Origin: Telmatactis stephensoni
Taxonomy: Eukaryota > Cnidaria > Anthozoa > Actiniaria > Isophelliidae
NCBI GenBank assembly: GCA_029948255.1
Contig: JALIZF010001869.1
Location: 186,001-250,000, forward strand
DNA: 64,000 nt
Direction of reading: 5' to 3'
A program made the translations under genes and the position numbers. The notes under the pieces are model-generated. The model was not told the DNA's origin. It searched no databases and saw only the letters and a program-made list of their open reading frames with translations. Of this stretch, positions 9,399 to 20,418 are shown piece by piece (positions within the stretch are counted from its first letter, which is position 1; each line of letters begins with the position of its first letter).

Positions 9399-12300
9399 AT
9401 GCAAGGCAAAGGTGTCCTGGTTCTATTGCTGGTTATTCATTTGATATTTCACCCAACCGCTTATGGCTCAAGCCTCCTAGGTAATGAAAGTCATTGAATT
9501 ATATTTTATCATTAAATTTGATCTGGGGAGCATAGCCATGGCCAGGAAACTGAGATGCGTGTCACGTGATTTGATAAATTGCCCCGCATTTTCAGACTAC
9601 TCAAGCCACTTGTAGGTCAGCGGCCTAAGGTTTTTATCCAGGCATTTTTATTTCATAGAAATAAAAATCGAGAGAATCTCGTTAATGTGATTTTTTTAAA
9701 AAATTAAAGTCTCCTCTGAGTGTGAAGCAATTGTAATTGGTATTTGTTGCCCGACAGTTGATTTTGTAAGTTATTCTTTAGTTTTATGTCCGTACAGACC
9801 GAGCGCAGCGTCAGAAGCCCCTTCAAATGGAGTTTATTTCATAATCGCATCAAAAAATGTAGAAACTAGCACCCAGTCCTGTACTCGGCCAATTCAAACA
9901 GAATCTCGTGATCGTTGACGGCACACTCCAATACGTGTCGAAACCACGTGACTGATAACATTATATTTTGGTTGTTGTTGTTTATTTTTTTGATAATGTT
10001 GCAAAAAAGTGAAAGAGGGGTTAGCAGTTTTGAATTATTTAATCTAGGACTCTCTGATCCAATGAATTCCATATATTATTGGAGGATCAATTTGGGTACA
10101 AGATCGGGATCATTCTAACAATTCGGGGATCATTTTGGAGTCGGCGATCGTTTCGTACTTGAATGTTTTCAGGTCCCTTCGAATTTAAATAACGTGAAAT
10201 CAAAATTCTTTAATTTTCAGAGCGTTGTGAGGGCGTAAACAAATTCGATGCCTTTTCTAATGACATCAATGCCTGTCTTTTTACTGCGTGGACGACGGCT
10301 TCTGGAAGCAAAACCGCTGTTCTTTCGGAGAAAGTCAAATGTCCAGGTGGATCAAATAAGGGATTATGTTATGGTCCCAAACCTCCCAAGGCACAGTTTG
10401 CCGTTTGTTACAGCACGGAAACCCTAATCCCACATTATACTGGACACATCGTAGCACCTAATGTTAAATCAGGAGGAGGGAGAGAAGGCTGGCACAACGA
10501 CAATGGAAAATATGGTAAAATGTGGATTTACACGTAGCATTACGTATTCATGGTTTGCACATGACGTCATAAGGAAGCCGCAATGCAAGAATTTTTTTAT
10601 AATTTGTACATATCTTGGAGGACTTTTGACTCATCAGAAATTCTACTAAGATGCATTCAACTTGGATAAATTTCTGGCCACAAACTTTTTAGATTCGCGT
10701 GTAATTTCAATAAGACGTTTGGAACTTATTCCCTAATTGTCCAGTTATAAATAGACCTTTTTTCGAGTTTGATGATATACCGCTGCAATATTAGACAACA
10801 GACGCATAAACACAAGGTTAGCTTCGAGTCAATGTAAATTATTCAAAAATATCAGTGAGAGAAAAGCATAAATTATTGATAAAAAACGACACAAAAATCG
10901 AGTTTACTCCCATGGGTCTTTCATGAAAAGGGGGCTAAGGCTGCATAAATGCGCCTTTTGTCAGAAAGCTCAGCGGTCTCTAGTAATTGGAACCTGGTGG
11001 TTACCACTTGGCTAGCTGCCCACCATAAGTGTCAATTCAGCCAAATCACATTTCATAAATCATCGATATTCCCAAAAAAAGTCATTAAGGGCAGTTTTCA
11101 TTTGTAATGGGGGAGATCAGTTTTGTTCCAGTGGTCTCTGTCGGTGTTTCTACACTAACAATTTTGTTCTGATCTCTTTCAGCTCCTAAGCCGGGGTCAT
11201 CCTTTGAGGATTATAGTCCTTACGACCAAAAAGGGTTATACCCAAACTATGACCCCCAAAAAGAGCGGTTTTTGAGTAAAGGGCATTACACACCCAATGC
11301 AGATTTCGATTCCTCGGAGAAAATCCAGCGTGAAATGACGATGGTTAACACTAACATCGCACCACAATGGCAGGCGTTTAATGCTATGAACTGGGCCTTA
11401 CTGGAGGACGCAATACGAAAATATGCAACATCTGTAGGACGAAACATCTACGTCTTCACGGGAACAGGTAAGAGTATACCTGTAGAACAGGGTTTAGAAC
11501 ACTGATGCTCTATTCTGTTCTCGAATCAAGGGAGTATGACAAACAGCGTTTGCAGGTTTAATAGTATACGAGTGAAAGAAAAGCAGGTGCCAAGACAAAA
11601 CTGAGCAAGCCTCGAAGTGGCGAATACAGTCCGATGGTCCTCCAATGGGCTTATACCAATTTGCGAAACGAAACGAAACGAAACGAAATATTTCGCAAAT
11701 TGGGACGTTTTCCAATTTGCGATCTAATTTTGTTTCGTTTTGCAAATTGGTATAAGCCCCTCCGTTGTTTGTTATTCCCCAACTAGCCTCGACGGATCGG
11801 AAGGGGCGATAGCGAGTGAAACAGTTGAAGTTAGTTGAGATTTCATTGCTTGAGGCTCGTACCAATTAAGTTGCTAAGGACGTGGCCGTTGATACGAACT
11901 TTTTTATTGTTCGATTTGTAACATAGTCGAGCAAAATTTGGAAATTGCGGAATCGAAGCAGTCAAGGCTCGGGTTTTAAAACCGTTTGTACATTCTAGCC
12001 TCACCTCGAGGCTGCTGTTCGGTGGTCATCGAAGCGGATTCCGAATTTTGTGGCCGTTAATTAACCATGTTGCTGATTATATCTGTTTTGTTTTGTTTTT
12101 TTTATAGGTGGATTTGCTAGAAACATCAAGACCGGAGACAAAATTTTACTGAAGAAACGCGTTGTTACACCAAGGTATTACTGGAAAGCCATCTGTGACC
12201 CAGGCGTTGGTTCTGTTGTTTTTATGGGTGTAAACAATGTGGGCGAAATAAGCGATGACAAAGTCAAGGGCTGCAAAGGAAAGGCGCAAACCAAGAAGTA

Positions 12301-12436
12301 TGGCATTATCACTTGTTACAGTCTTGATGACGCAAAAAAGGCACATAAAGCAAGTGATTTTATGTTGCCACCATTTAATGCTAAATGCAAGCCAGATAAA
12401 ATGGCAACATTTATAAACTTGGACGACCTGAAGTAA
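9399..12436 (+). CDS. ENDOD1-like secreted DNA/RNA non-specific endonuclease, copy 2
   Basis: Four coding exons, 9399-9480, 10221-10514, 11183-11467 and 12108-12436, join in phase (phase 1 at every junction) to 990 nt, 329 aa plus TAA. Residues 1-23 form a signal peptide (MQGKGVLVLLLVIHLIF). The NUC domain follows. GHYTPNADF carries the presumed catalytic histidine; the usual Arg-Gly-His-Leu is Lys-Gly-His-Tyr here. MVNTNIAPQWQAFN holds the metal-binding asparagine, and YVFTGTG precedes the last exon. Cysteines in ERCEG, CLFTAW, ICDPG and KGCKGK suggest a disulphide-bonded extracellular protein. The family cleaves DNA and RNA with a divalent metal; a digestive or defence role is inference. 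It is a tandem paralog of 382-2011, with the same last intron positions. Confidence 0.85.
11647..11759. repeat. Short palindromic MITE in a nuclease intron
   Basis: GGGCTTATACCAATTTGC at the left is exactly complemented by GCAAATTGGTATAAGCCC at the right. CGAAACGAAAC repeats pair with GTTTCGTTTT. It lies in the last intron of nuclease copy 2. Confidence 0.7.
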
Positions 12437-13122
12437 AAGTCGTGAGCTCACCTCAAACGAGTGACTTTCGATCCATAATTGAATACTTGACTGAAATAAA
12501 TTACATTGTATTAGAGAAAATATAAAGAACAGAGAGAGTATCATACTGTTTACGAAGTAAACTGAGTACTAGTACTCTAAAATAACGTTTTGTTGATGTA
12601 AATGAAGCACTAACTGCCGACGAAGTCAAAATTGTACTTCCTAAATGAAGTATATGAATAAAGATATTCGTGAACGGCAAGGTACCTAGTGCTAAAAACT
12701 CAGTATAACTGGGAACAATTAAGTCAAGAATTTCTGTGCTGATAAAATGAATAAATTATTTACAAATTCATCTTTTACTGCCCTTGGTTGACTACATTTT
12801 TTTCTTGGTATTTTTCAAAGATGACAGTGGTGAAGCACAGGCTTACCATATTGTGTCGGTGTGGGGTTGGGTTTCCTGTGGATTTTCGGCTAGGAATTAA
12901 CACAAGTAGTTTTGTATAGACTTCGGCGGTTTCTCACGAAGTACAGGAAACATGTCCAACATCTTGATTTTGAAATTCAAAACTATTCCCTCTTAATTTG
13001 TTGTTTTATAACCATTGCTTCCTCGGCACACCGTGTCTATTTCAGTATTGCACAGTCTTGGTCGATAGGGCACCAGTTGATAACAGTCAATTCTTTGAAA
13101 TTTTCTGAATGGTTTACCCTGC
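12437..13122. other. 3' flank of nuclease copy 2
   Basis: AATAAA motifs near 12497 and 12657 may act as polyadenylation signals. No other gene or repeat structure was recognised before the long inverted repeat. Confidence 0.4.
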
Positions 13123-15240
13123 TTAAAGTGCCCCTAACCCCTAAATTGAAATTCTGAGAATCGTTTCTTCATGAATGGAAATGTTTAATGGTGAAATATC
13201 TCCGGATAAAATCATCTCCTTTTGGAGCATTAAGCATTTCAAAGTCGGGAAATGCAAATGAGATGACGTAGAAAAAGGAATTTGCGTGATTTTGTCTTCA
13301 ATTTTGGAACAAGTGTTTTTGAGTTAGGTGGCAAAAACATTCACCAAACTTTGTACTTTAGCGATGAGAATGTTTTGCAAATGAAAAAATAGTATAAAAT
13401 TCATCTCTAGTGTTTTTGTATATTTAAGTAGTCCTTTTTCTACGTCATCTCATTTGCATTTTCAGATTTCAAATGCTTAAGGTGGCCCGTACCTATTGAT
13501 TTGTTTGTTGGGCATGAATTTCAATCGCGTCCTTTTACATCAAAACCTTGTCCGATTTCTGAGAAATTTGCAGCCATTTGTCTACAAGCCTTGAAATTTG
13601 TACTGGTAATTATTTTTCTGCGAATTAGATCAAGTAATTTGAGATATCAGACGATTTTTAAAAATGGCTTTTTGAGAAAAATTGGTCATAAATCCAAAAT
13701 TCCAAGGTGAATTTTTTTCCTATTTCGTCAATCAAGTATTAAGGCATAGAGGACTACATACAACATGTATCGTGCCAATTGGTGCCTTAGAAGTTGCGAT
13801 ACAAAATTTGTGCTGCCTGTTATGACGCAAAATTATGTAGTCAAAACTACCGCCAAAATCTCAACAAAATTTCAAAAACAGCGAAAACTATATCTGCTGT
13901 AAGAAAGACAAATACCTATTGTAACTTGTGAACAAATTTTGGAGAGATGAGAAGCTAAACGCCAATGTTATCCTCAAGCAAACTTGGGGAGTAATTTATG
14001 TGACCACGAGGTGAGCGTTGCGAATTTGTATTACTTCGACTTCTACAAATTCTGTCGAATTGTTTCGTGAAATTTTCTTCGTATGGGATAGACCAAGATG
14101 TTAACATACCTGCTGCCAAGTGTCGTTGTGTTTGCTGCACTAGGTATAATTCAGTAAGCTTCAAAAGTAAGCAACTACATCGAGTCGACGTTTGAACTGC
14201 CAAGGTAAAGCCCTCATGGTTTGTTAATTTATTCAAAACAACACCTTACTATCTGTTGCAAAATTCCACACGGGATTTAGACTCAGAAGCAATTGTCTTC
14301 AGAGAGCTACTGTCTTTATCCCCAAAAGTCTGGATCCCGTGCGGAATTTTGCAACAGATAGTAAGGTGTTGTTTTGAATAAATTAACAAACCGTGAGGGT
14401 TTTACCTTGGCAGCTCAAACGTCGACTTGATGAAGTTGCTTACTTTTGAAGCTTAATGAGTTATACCTAGTGCAGCAAACACAACGACACTTGGCAACAG
14501 GTATGTTAACATCTTGGTCTATCCCATACGAAGAAAATTTCACGAAACAATTCGACAGAATTTGTAGAAGTCGAAGTAATACAAATTCGCAACGCTCACC
14601 TCGTGGTCACATAAATTACTCCCCAAGTTTGCTTGAGGATAACATTGGCGTTTAGCTTCTCATCTCTCCAAAATTTGTTCACAAGTTACAATAGGTATTT
14701 GTCTTTCTTACAGCAGATATAGTTTTCGCTGTTTTTGAAATTTTGTTGAGATTTTGGCGGTAGTTTTGACTACATAATTTTGCGTCGTAAGAGGCAGCAC
14801 AAATTTTGTATCGCAACTTCTAAGGCACCAATTGGTACGATACATGTTGTATGTAGTCCTCTATGCCTTTATACTTGATTGACGAAATAGGAAAAAAATT
14901 CACCTTGGAATTTTGGATTTATGACCAATTTTTCTCAAAAGCCATTTTTAAAAATCGTCTGATATCTCAAATTACTTGATCTAATTCGCAGAAAAATAAT
15001 TACCAGTACAAATTTCAAGGCTTGTAGACAAATGGCTGCAAATTTCTCAGAAATCGGACAAGGTTTTGATGTAAAAGGACGCGATTGAAGCTCATGCCCA
15101 ACAAACAAATTAATAGGTACGGGCCACCTTAATCCTCACAAAGGAGATGATTTTATCCTGAAATATTTCACCATAAGGCTTTTCCATTAATAAAGTAAAC
15201 GATTATCAAAATTTCGATTTAGGGGTTAGGGGCACTTTAA
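13123..15240. mobile_element. Long inverted-repeat (fold-back) element, 907-bp arms
   Basis: The left arm, 13123-14276, and right arm, 14334-15240, are reverse complements with only scattered mismatches, separated by a 57-bp loop. The right arm is 907 bp. The left is 1154 bp because a 247-bp insertion (13234-13480) interrupts it, leaving 907 bp. The extreme ends read TTAAAGTGCCCCTAACCCC on both strands, so the element may be flanked by a TTAA target duplication. No transposase is present. Transcription through it would give a near-perfect long double-stranded RNA. Confidence 0.85.
13234..13476. mobile_element. TTAA-flanked MITE nested in the left arm
   Basis: The termini GCATTTCAAAGTCGGGAAAT and, in reverse, GCATTTGAAATCTGAAAAT continue into an identical GCAAATGAGATGACGTAGAA, giving TIRs of about 48 bp. 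TTAA stands on both sides (13230-13233 and 13477-13480). The right arm of the host inverted repeat has a single TTAA at the equivalent place (15129-15132), which is the empty site. A TTAA target is typical of piggyBac and Kolobok-type transposons, but the terminal bases do not decide between them. Confidence 0.85.
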
Positions 15241-16440
15241 ATAAAAGTATCTATCTATTGAGGAAAGTCTAGCCGAGCCCATTGGGTCAAAGCATTCGTG
15301 GGATTTTCTACGGAATTCCACTTGAAACCTATAACTAGTATGTAAAAAAATAAAAAAATCGGAGTATCGGAGTAGGTTATGCCCGTAGAGAAAGACTGCC
15401 TTCTCTAGTTGCGGGGACAAAATAAGGTGCGCCATAACGACGCATATCGGCTAGGTTAATTGTGGTAAGAAAGTTATTTTTATTGTGATTCTATAAAAAA
15501 TATTGTTGCTGAGTGGGTGATTACATGAGACCAGAACGAAGTTAGTCCGATACGACGACACACCCATTGTCCATACAAGCCCTTGCTCACGTTTACATGA
15601 GAAGCCCAGAGTGAGTTCACGACGTATGATTCACTCGGTTTTCCAGGTAAACAAAAACCGATTTCAAACCGGTCCAGATCTTTATTAAGCCTGCTGTATT
15701 TTAGCAAGCGATATTTTCTCGACACAATAACACACCTATGGATTTCATTCCATTATCATGTAAGCCTTTTTTTCTTGACTAACTACGAATTCATACCGGT
15801 CTGAGTTCGTTCCGATCTCGCGTAGTCACCCTCTAAGACGTGCAAAGACAGTGTGCTACATTTAGCTATCACACGTTACACAGTTTTGCAGTCTTCACAA
15901 TGTGTTCATGAAAGACAATCTGAAAAATTGTTGCTCATTACTAATTTTTTGAGTGAAACAAAAAGGAAAACATCTGAAACACCTAACTGTGACTCTCATC
16001 TGGAGGTCCCATTTTTAGAAAGACCCGATAACCTTGCCTTCCAGCTAACTAAAGGGAGTGCGCGAGCATTCCTAAAACTTGCCTTTACTGCTGTAAAATT
16101 ATAGAAATTGAAAATGACATACGATTTGAGGAACACACGTAAACTTTATCGGGTGAGTTAGTTGGCCAGTAAAGTTATGGGGTCTTTCGAGAAAACGTCC
16201 CCAGTTTTCTCCATGCATAACTTAATGATTGGATATCCTGAGGCAAAAGGAAACGAGCACAGACTGAGATGGGCCATAATAACACAGTTTCCTTTTGTTT
16301 TGCCGCGGCAGCCCTTATATTTCGGAAAAAAAATCAGTTGCGTTTGGAGGAGGCTTCCGGCCAACATTCTGTATTTGTTAGCCCATGATCCATTTCAGTT
16401 TGATTTACTAAACTTCTCTTGTGTACGATGTAATCTTCTA
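15241..16440. other. Non-coding stretch without recognised features
   Basis: Short open frames on both strands show no family resemblance and no convincing splice structure. No repeat with clear ends was found. Confidence 0.4.
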
Positions 16441-16449
16441 CATTACTAC

Positions 16450-16956
16450 TAGTCCAGTCCCAGACTCTCTTTCTTGCCGCTCCTGGACTCGCGGAGAAAG
16501 AGAGTCCAGTATAACTTGCATGCGCATGTGCAAAATGAGCCAATCAATTGATTAATTAGTATTTTGCGAGCTTGCAATATGCAAATGTCAGTGTTTGGTA
16601 GCAGTGGTAGTGATGCGTATCGAAAAATTCACAAATACGTCTTTCACAACTGTCCATCCGTAAATGGCCTGTAACTGCTCAAACTTTGGTAAAAGATTAT
16701 AGTTGGTTTTTCCAAGTGCATAGCTCACTGAATCAACAAATGGCTTTCCGAAATGAGACTGATATCGTGTATACAAAACACTTTCTTCTTCAGCCATCTT
16801 GAATCATTAGATGACTTTAGGATTTGTAACCACGCGATCACCACATGAATGTGGTGATCGCGTGGTCATTAAACTGCCATGCGCATGCAAGTTATACTGG
16901 ACTCTCTTTCTCCGCGAGTCCTGGAGCGGCAAGAAAGAGAGTCTGGGACTGGACTA
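16450..16956. mobile_element. 507-bp TIR element with 9-bp target duplication and captured helicase-like fragment
   Basis: Perfect direct repeats CATTACTAC flank it at 16441-16449 and 16957-16965. TIRs of about 80 bp begin TAGTCCAGTCCCAGACTCTC and match almost base for base. Each TIR contains its own hairpin (GACTCTCTTTCT with AGAAAGAGAGTC). A further 17-bp perfect stem (CCACGCGATCACCACAT) lies at 16830-16865. Inside, on the minus strand at 16588-16797, a 69-codon frame resembles the N-terminal part of RecQ-like helicases (FVDSVSYALGKTNYNLL, then KDVFV) and stops before the Walker A motif. The 9-bp duplication with long TIRs fits a non-autonomous MuDR-like element; it carries no transposase. 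Confidence 0.75.
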
Positions 16957-16965
16957 CATTACTAC

Positions 16966-17851
16966 AAAATAGCCACATACGCAGACCTTGCCTCAGGCAC
17001 ATATAATCTTGGATACCTCTAATTATTCGAATTATCCTGTCTATTGATATTATATTATATTTCTATGAAATTCGACCATCTTCCACGTTTGCGCCTTCGA
17101 CTGTGTTCTCCCCGTCATCGTTCTCATTCTCGTACTTGTTATAACTATGATCAGGTCGACGTAGGCACTAGATCAAAAACAAAACAACAGTAAGACGTCT
17201 GTGTAATAATCCTAGGAAATCTAACAATAACAATTTTATGTGCAACTTGCGCTAAATTCATGGACCTTCCCGGAGTTTCCCAGAATTCATCATGATTTTG
17301 CGCGCGAAAGCGAGGTCAGGGTAAAAAAATCTTTGAAAATGATGGCATTCATCGGGAATTTTTACATTTATTCGAGAAAAACGTTGGTTATATAATTTCA
17401 GAAGTAGTAGAAATATTACAAAATTTCCTTACAGCCCTTCTTATGTACGTGTATCTCGAAATTTGAATGTGGAAGATCCATGAAGTTTACAATCATGCGT
17501 CGCCAAAGCTTGAAAAGGAAGAAACAGATCTTCGTAAAAAAGGGAATTTGGAGTTCCTTTGCCACCTCAGAGTTCCCTCCTTCCATTTCGATAACACAAG
17601 ATTAAACCAGTGATTTTAACCCAAGGTTAACACTAAATCACCTTTGAACAACCGCGACCGAGCTAACCAATCTTTGCATTACACTGGTTAGCCCGCTCCG
17701 CTGATGTTCAAGTCCACAGCAAATTCAGCGATTTCGACTGTAACGATTCGATATATTAAAACGAAATTCAACAGCATCAAGAACAATACTGACGACGAGA
17801 ACGTTGGATGTTAGTCATATTTGGTTAATGAGTCAAGGTAACCAATCAAAC
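16966..17851. other. Non-coding stretch
   Basis: No gene is recognisable. ATTCATGGACCTTCC near 17257 and GGAAGATCCATGAAGTT near 17468-17485 are inverted with respect to each other and may mark a degraded 230-bp element. Confidence 0.35.
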
Positions 17852-18133
17852 CAAGAGACCATAATACTAAGAGAGCGAAACTCAGTATTGATGTCTGTGC
17901 GATGTTCGTGGCGGCTAAGGCTATTTTTAGTAACTTCGCCATCGCGCGCGCAAGGCTCTCAAACAATAGAAATTGATTTTTGACGTGCGCGCGGACGGGA
18001 GCGTTTGTTTTCAGCATTTGGTTTGAGAGCCTTGCGCGCGTGATGGCGAAGTTACTAAAAATAGCCTTAGCCGCCACGAACATCGCACAGACATCAATAC
18101 TGAGTTTCGCTCTCTTAGTATTATGGTCTCTTG
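17852..18133. repeat. Hairpin element with about 113-bp arms
   Basis: The left arm from CAAGAGACCATAATACTAAG to CGCAAGGCTCTCAAAC is repeated in reverse complement from GTTTGAGAGCCTTGCGCGCG to the end. The arms are nearly perfect around a loop of about 60 bp. The identical-looking alanine-rich frames on both strands (LLKIALAATNIAQ) arise from the symmetry and are not genes. Confidence 0.75.
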
Positions 18134-18254
18134 ATCAAACAGCATATTTTGACGGATGGCAGTGATAATTTATATTTCTTAAACAGGCAATATTCGTATT
18201 ACTGACTTCTATGTGACATACCGGCAGCCATCTTGGCCAAAGATTTCTTATGAG

Positions 18255-18380
18255 CGTCTATGTTGTATTGTTTTGTTTTATGTTGTTGTGTGTTGTGTTG
18301 TTGTCGTGTTGTGTTTTGTGCTGTATTTTGTTGTAAACGTGTAATTGTTGTCTTGTCTTGTCTTGTGTGTTGTTGTGTTG

Positions 18381-18428
<48 letters not shown>

Positions 18429-18440
18429 GTTGTGTTGCTG
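18255..18440. repeat. TTG-rich simple repeat
   Basis: A degenerate TTGTTTTG/TTGTGTTG region passes into a pure (TTG)n run at about 18380-18427. It generates spurious poly-Leu, poly-Asn and poly-Gln frames. Confidence 0.9.
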
Positions 18441-19453
18441 TTGTGTTCATCTAACATGGCTACCACTTGATCTCTGCACAACATCGATCAAGGTTCAATC
18501 GGTAAATTGAACAAAAAACATCGTATCGCTGCAATGTCTTGCGATTATTTAGTTGCATCCTACATGGGTCCCCGACGATGATTTAGTTTTAAAAATCGTT
18601 ATTCTCTGTTGTGCTTATTAAGAATGTCCTAAAAATACACAAAAACAAAAGAAATCAGCGAAATATCGGAGAAAGGGTGAGCATAACGGGAAAAATTATG
18701 ATGAAAGTAAAAGAATGGAAACAATTTTGTTACAAAATTGAAGTGATGTATATCATATATTTTTGCCCAGAGTTTGTCAATTCCCCTCCATGAGCCTCGA
18801 TTCGGCGTTGTTTTATAAGTGACTGATTCGAAATCGAGTTGTACATAAGCTTATAGCCGACATGTGCGAAACGCCGTGTGAAAAATGTGTTTGATTCATC
18901 CAAAAATTAAATTCTTGAAATTTTCACCATTAAACATTTTCACGAATTTTTTGGTAGTTTTGATATGAATTTTTTGAGTACAAATCAATGTGCAATAAAG
19001 CAAGATTTTTTTTGGTCATTTTATTGAGTTGTGGAGCCCTTTTGTTTACTTAAGATTTACTCAAGTTATATGGACTATAGCCTAGCAGTAAAGGAACCAA
19101 TCAGAGCGCACGATGGCTCATACCCAGTGGATATCATAATAGTACCTATATATCAAACAAACAAGCAAGTCTTAGTTCAGCACTTAGGTCTTTTTGCACT
19201 GATGACTGATGAGGCAAGGGCATTGTTGTACGGCGTCTCAATTTCAGCATAGCTGCCAAGAAATCAACAAACGGTTATAACAGACCAATGGTACCATAGG
19301 CAATCCTCTAGATCAATGTCCAAAGTGCCTGTGTTTTTGACCAATCGCGGTTTTTTTACCTCGACAAGAAAACTAATATCTTTCGACTTGAGGGAGCGGA
19401 AACTGTACACGCAGCACTAAATTACAGAGATAGGAGAAGCTTGCACTTTAAAA
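18441..19453. other. Non-coding stretch 3' of the GPCR
   Basis: AT-rich, with no recognised gene or bounded repeat. A small frame at 19031-19252 on the plus strand has no family signal. Confidence 0.4.
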
Positions 19454-20418
19454 CTAGGTATTTTCTACGCTAACATCTTCACTTTCTATTCTCCAAAATC
19501 TCTTCAAACAAAGTTTTGCAGCTTGACGTAGGTCCCTCATCCGCAGTAAATAAATTAAAGGGTTTATGGCGGAATTCATGGCAACGATAAGCTCGCTGGT
19601 TGTGAAGGAAACATACACTTTCTCTTCAACAGATGAATCTAGATCGTCTCTGCATTCTAGAGTATGGGAAATTACTTGTGCCGTAACAACAGAGCAAAAT
19701 AAAGGTAAATACGACAATAAAAGAATCACAAATACCAAAAACATTGTACAAAAAGATTTTTGGTATTTAGGAACGTTGAAGACGCAATTTTGTACATGTG
19801 TTTCTTGATTTGAAGGCTGAGTGTTAATCGTTTGACTTATTTTTTTCAACGTGAAAAATGCTAAGGAATAGCAAACGGTGATGACAAAGAGCAGGAAAAA
19901 AATACCAACAGCCATGAAAATGCTCGCCACGTCCAAGGAAATGTTTTCAGCAAGGTAAATAATTTCCAAAACAACTCCTGAACCCCATACTAGTGCTGTC
20001 AGGAGGGCTACGCGTTTCTTTGTGACAACCGTACGATAACTCATCTTCAGTTTTACAGACAGCAAACGATCAATGCTTATCAACGTTGCAGTAGACATTG
20101 AGATGGCACCCGCAGAAAGAATGAGGAGGTTCTGCCGATACTCAGCCAACGAACATAGATGTCCACTCGGCTTTCTAAAACAGCAATATTAAGAACAATC
20201 ATCAAAGGCTGGCTCACCAAACCGGACAATAAGTCTGTCAGAGCAAGGCTCGCAAGAAGGATGTTCGACGGCTTGCAAAGAGAAGGAGTTTTCCAGATCG
20301 TGAGGAGAATCAGAGAATTCAAAGAAATCGACATCACAGATGTAAGAGAGTAAAAAGATAATATAGTGATTCGATGTGAATAAAGGTGCAAATGAAAAAA
20401 GTTAAGAGAATGATTCAT
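19454..20418 (-). pseudogene. Intronless class A (rhodopsin-like) GPCR with a one-base frameshift
   Basis: On the minus strand an ATG at 20418 opens a frame through TM1 and TM2 (LASLALTDLLSGLVSQPL). The rest lies in another frame to a TAA at 19454: CSLAEYRQ with the TM3 cysteine, SIDRLLSV as the DRY-equivalent, long TM5 and TM6 segments, and NPLIYLLRMRDLR (NPxxY-type) in TM7. Adding one T to the plus-strand T run at 20172-20174 would join the frames, so a single-base deletion between TM2 and TM3 is the likely lesion. The unbroken protein would be about 321 aa. Ligand unknown; single-exon orphan receptors of this type form large families in cnidarians. Either a recent pseudogene or an assembly error. 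Confidence 0.75.

Noticed and set aside
13955..14655. Two similar frames, one per strand, containing TSWSIPYEENFTKQFDRICR
   Set aside because: They are mirror images in the arms of the long inverted repeat with no known domain; identity reflects symmetry, not conservation.
16588..16797. Minus-strand frame as a stand-alone gene
   Set aside because: It lies wholly between the TIRs of a mobile element and breaks off before the helicase catalytic motifs, so it is cargo rather than a gene.
17811..18165. Alanine-rich frames on both strands sharing LLKIALAATNIAQ
   Set aside because: The shared peptide comes from the two arms of an inverted repeat.
18199..18484. Poly-Asn, poly-Gln and poly-Leu/Cys frames
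   Set aside because: Produced by the TTG microsatellite.
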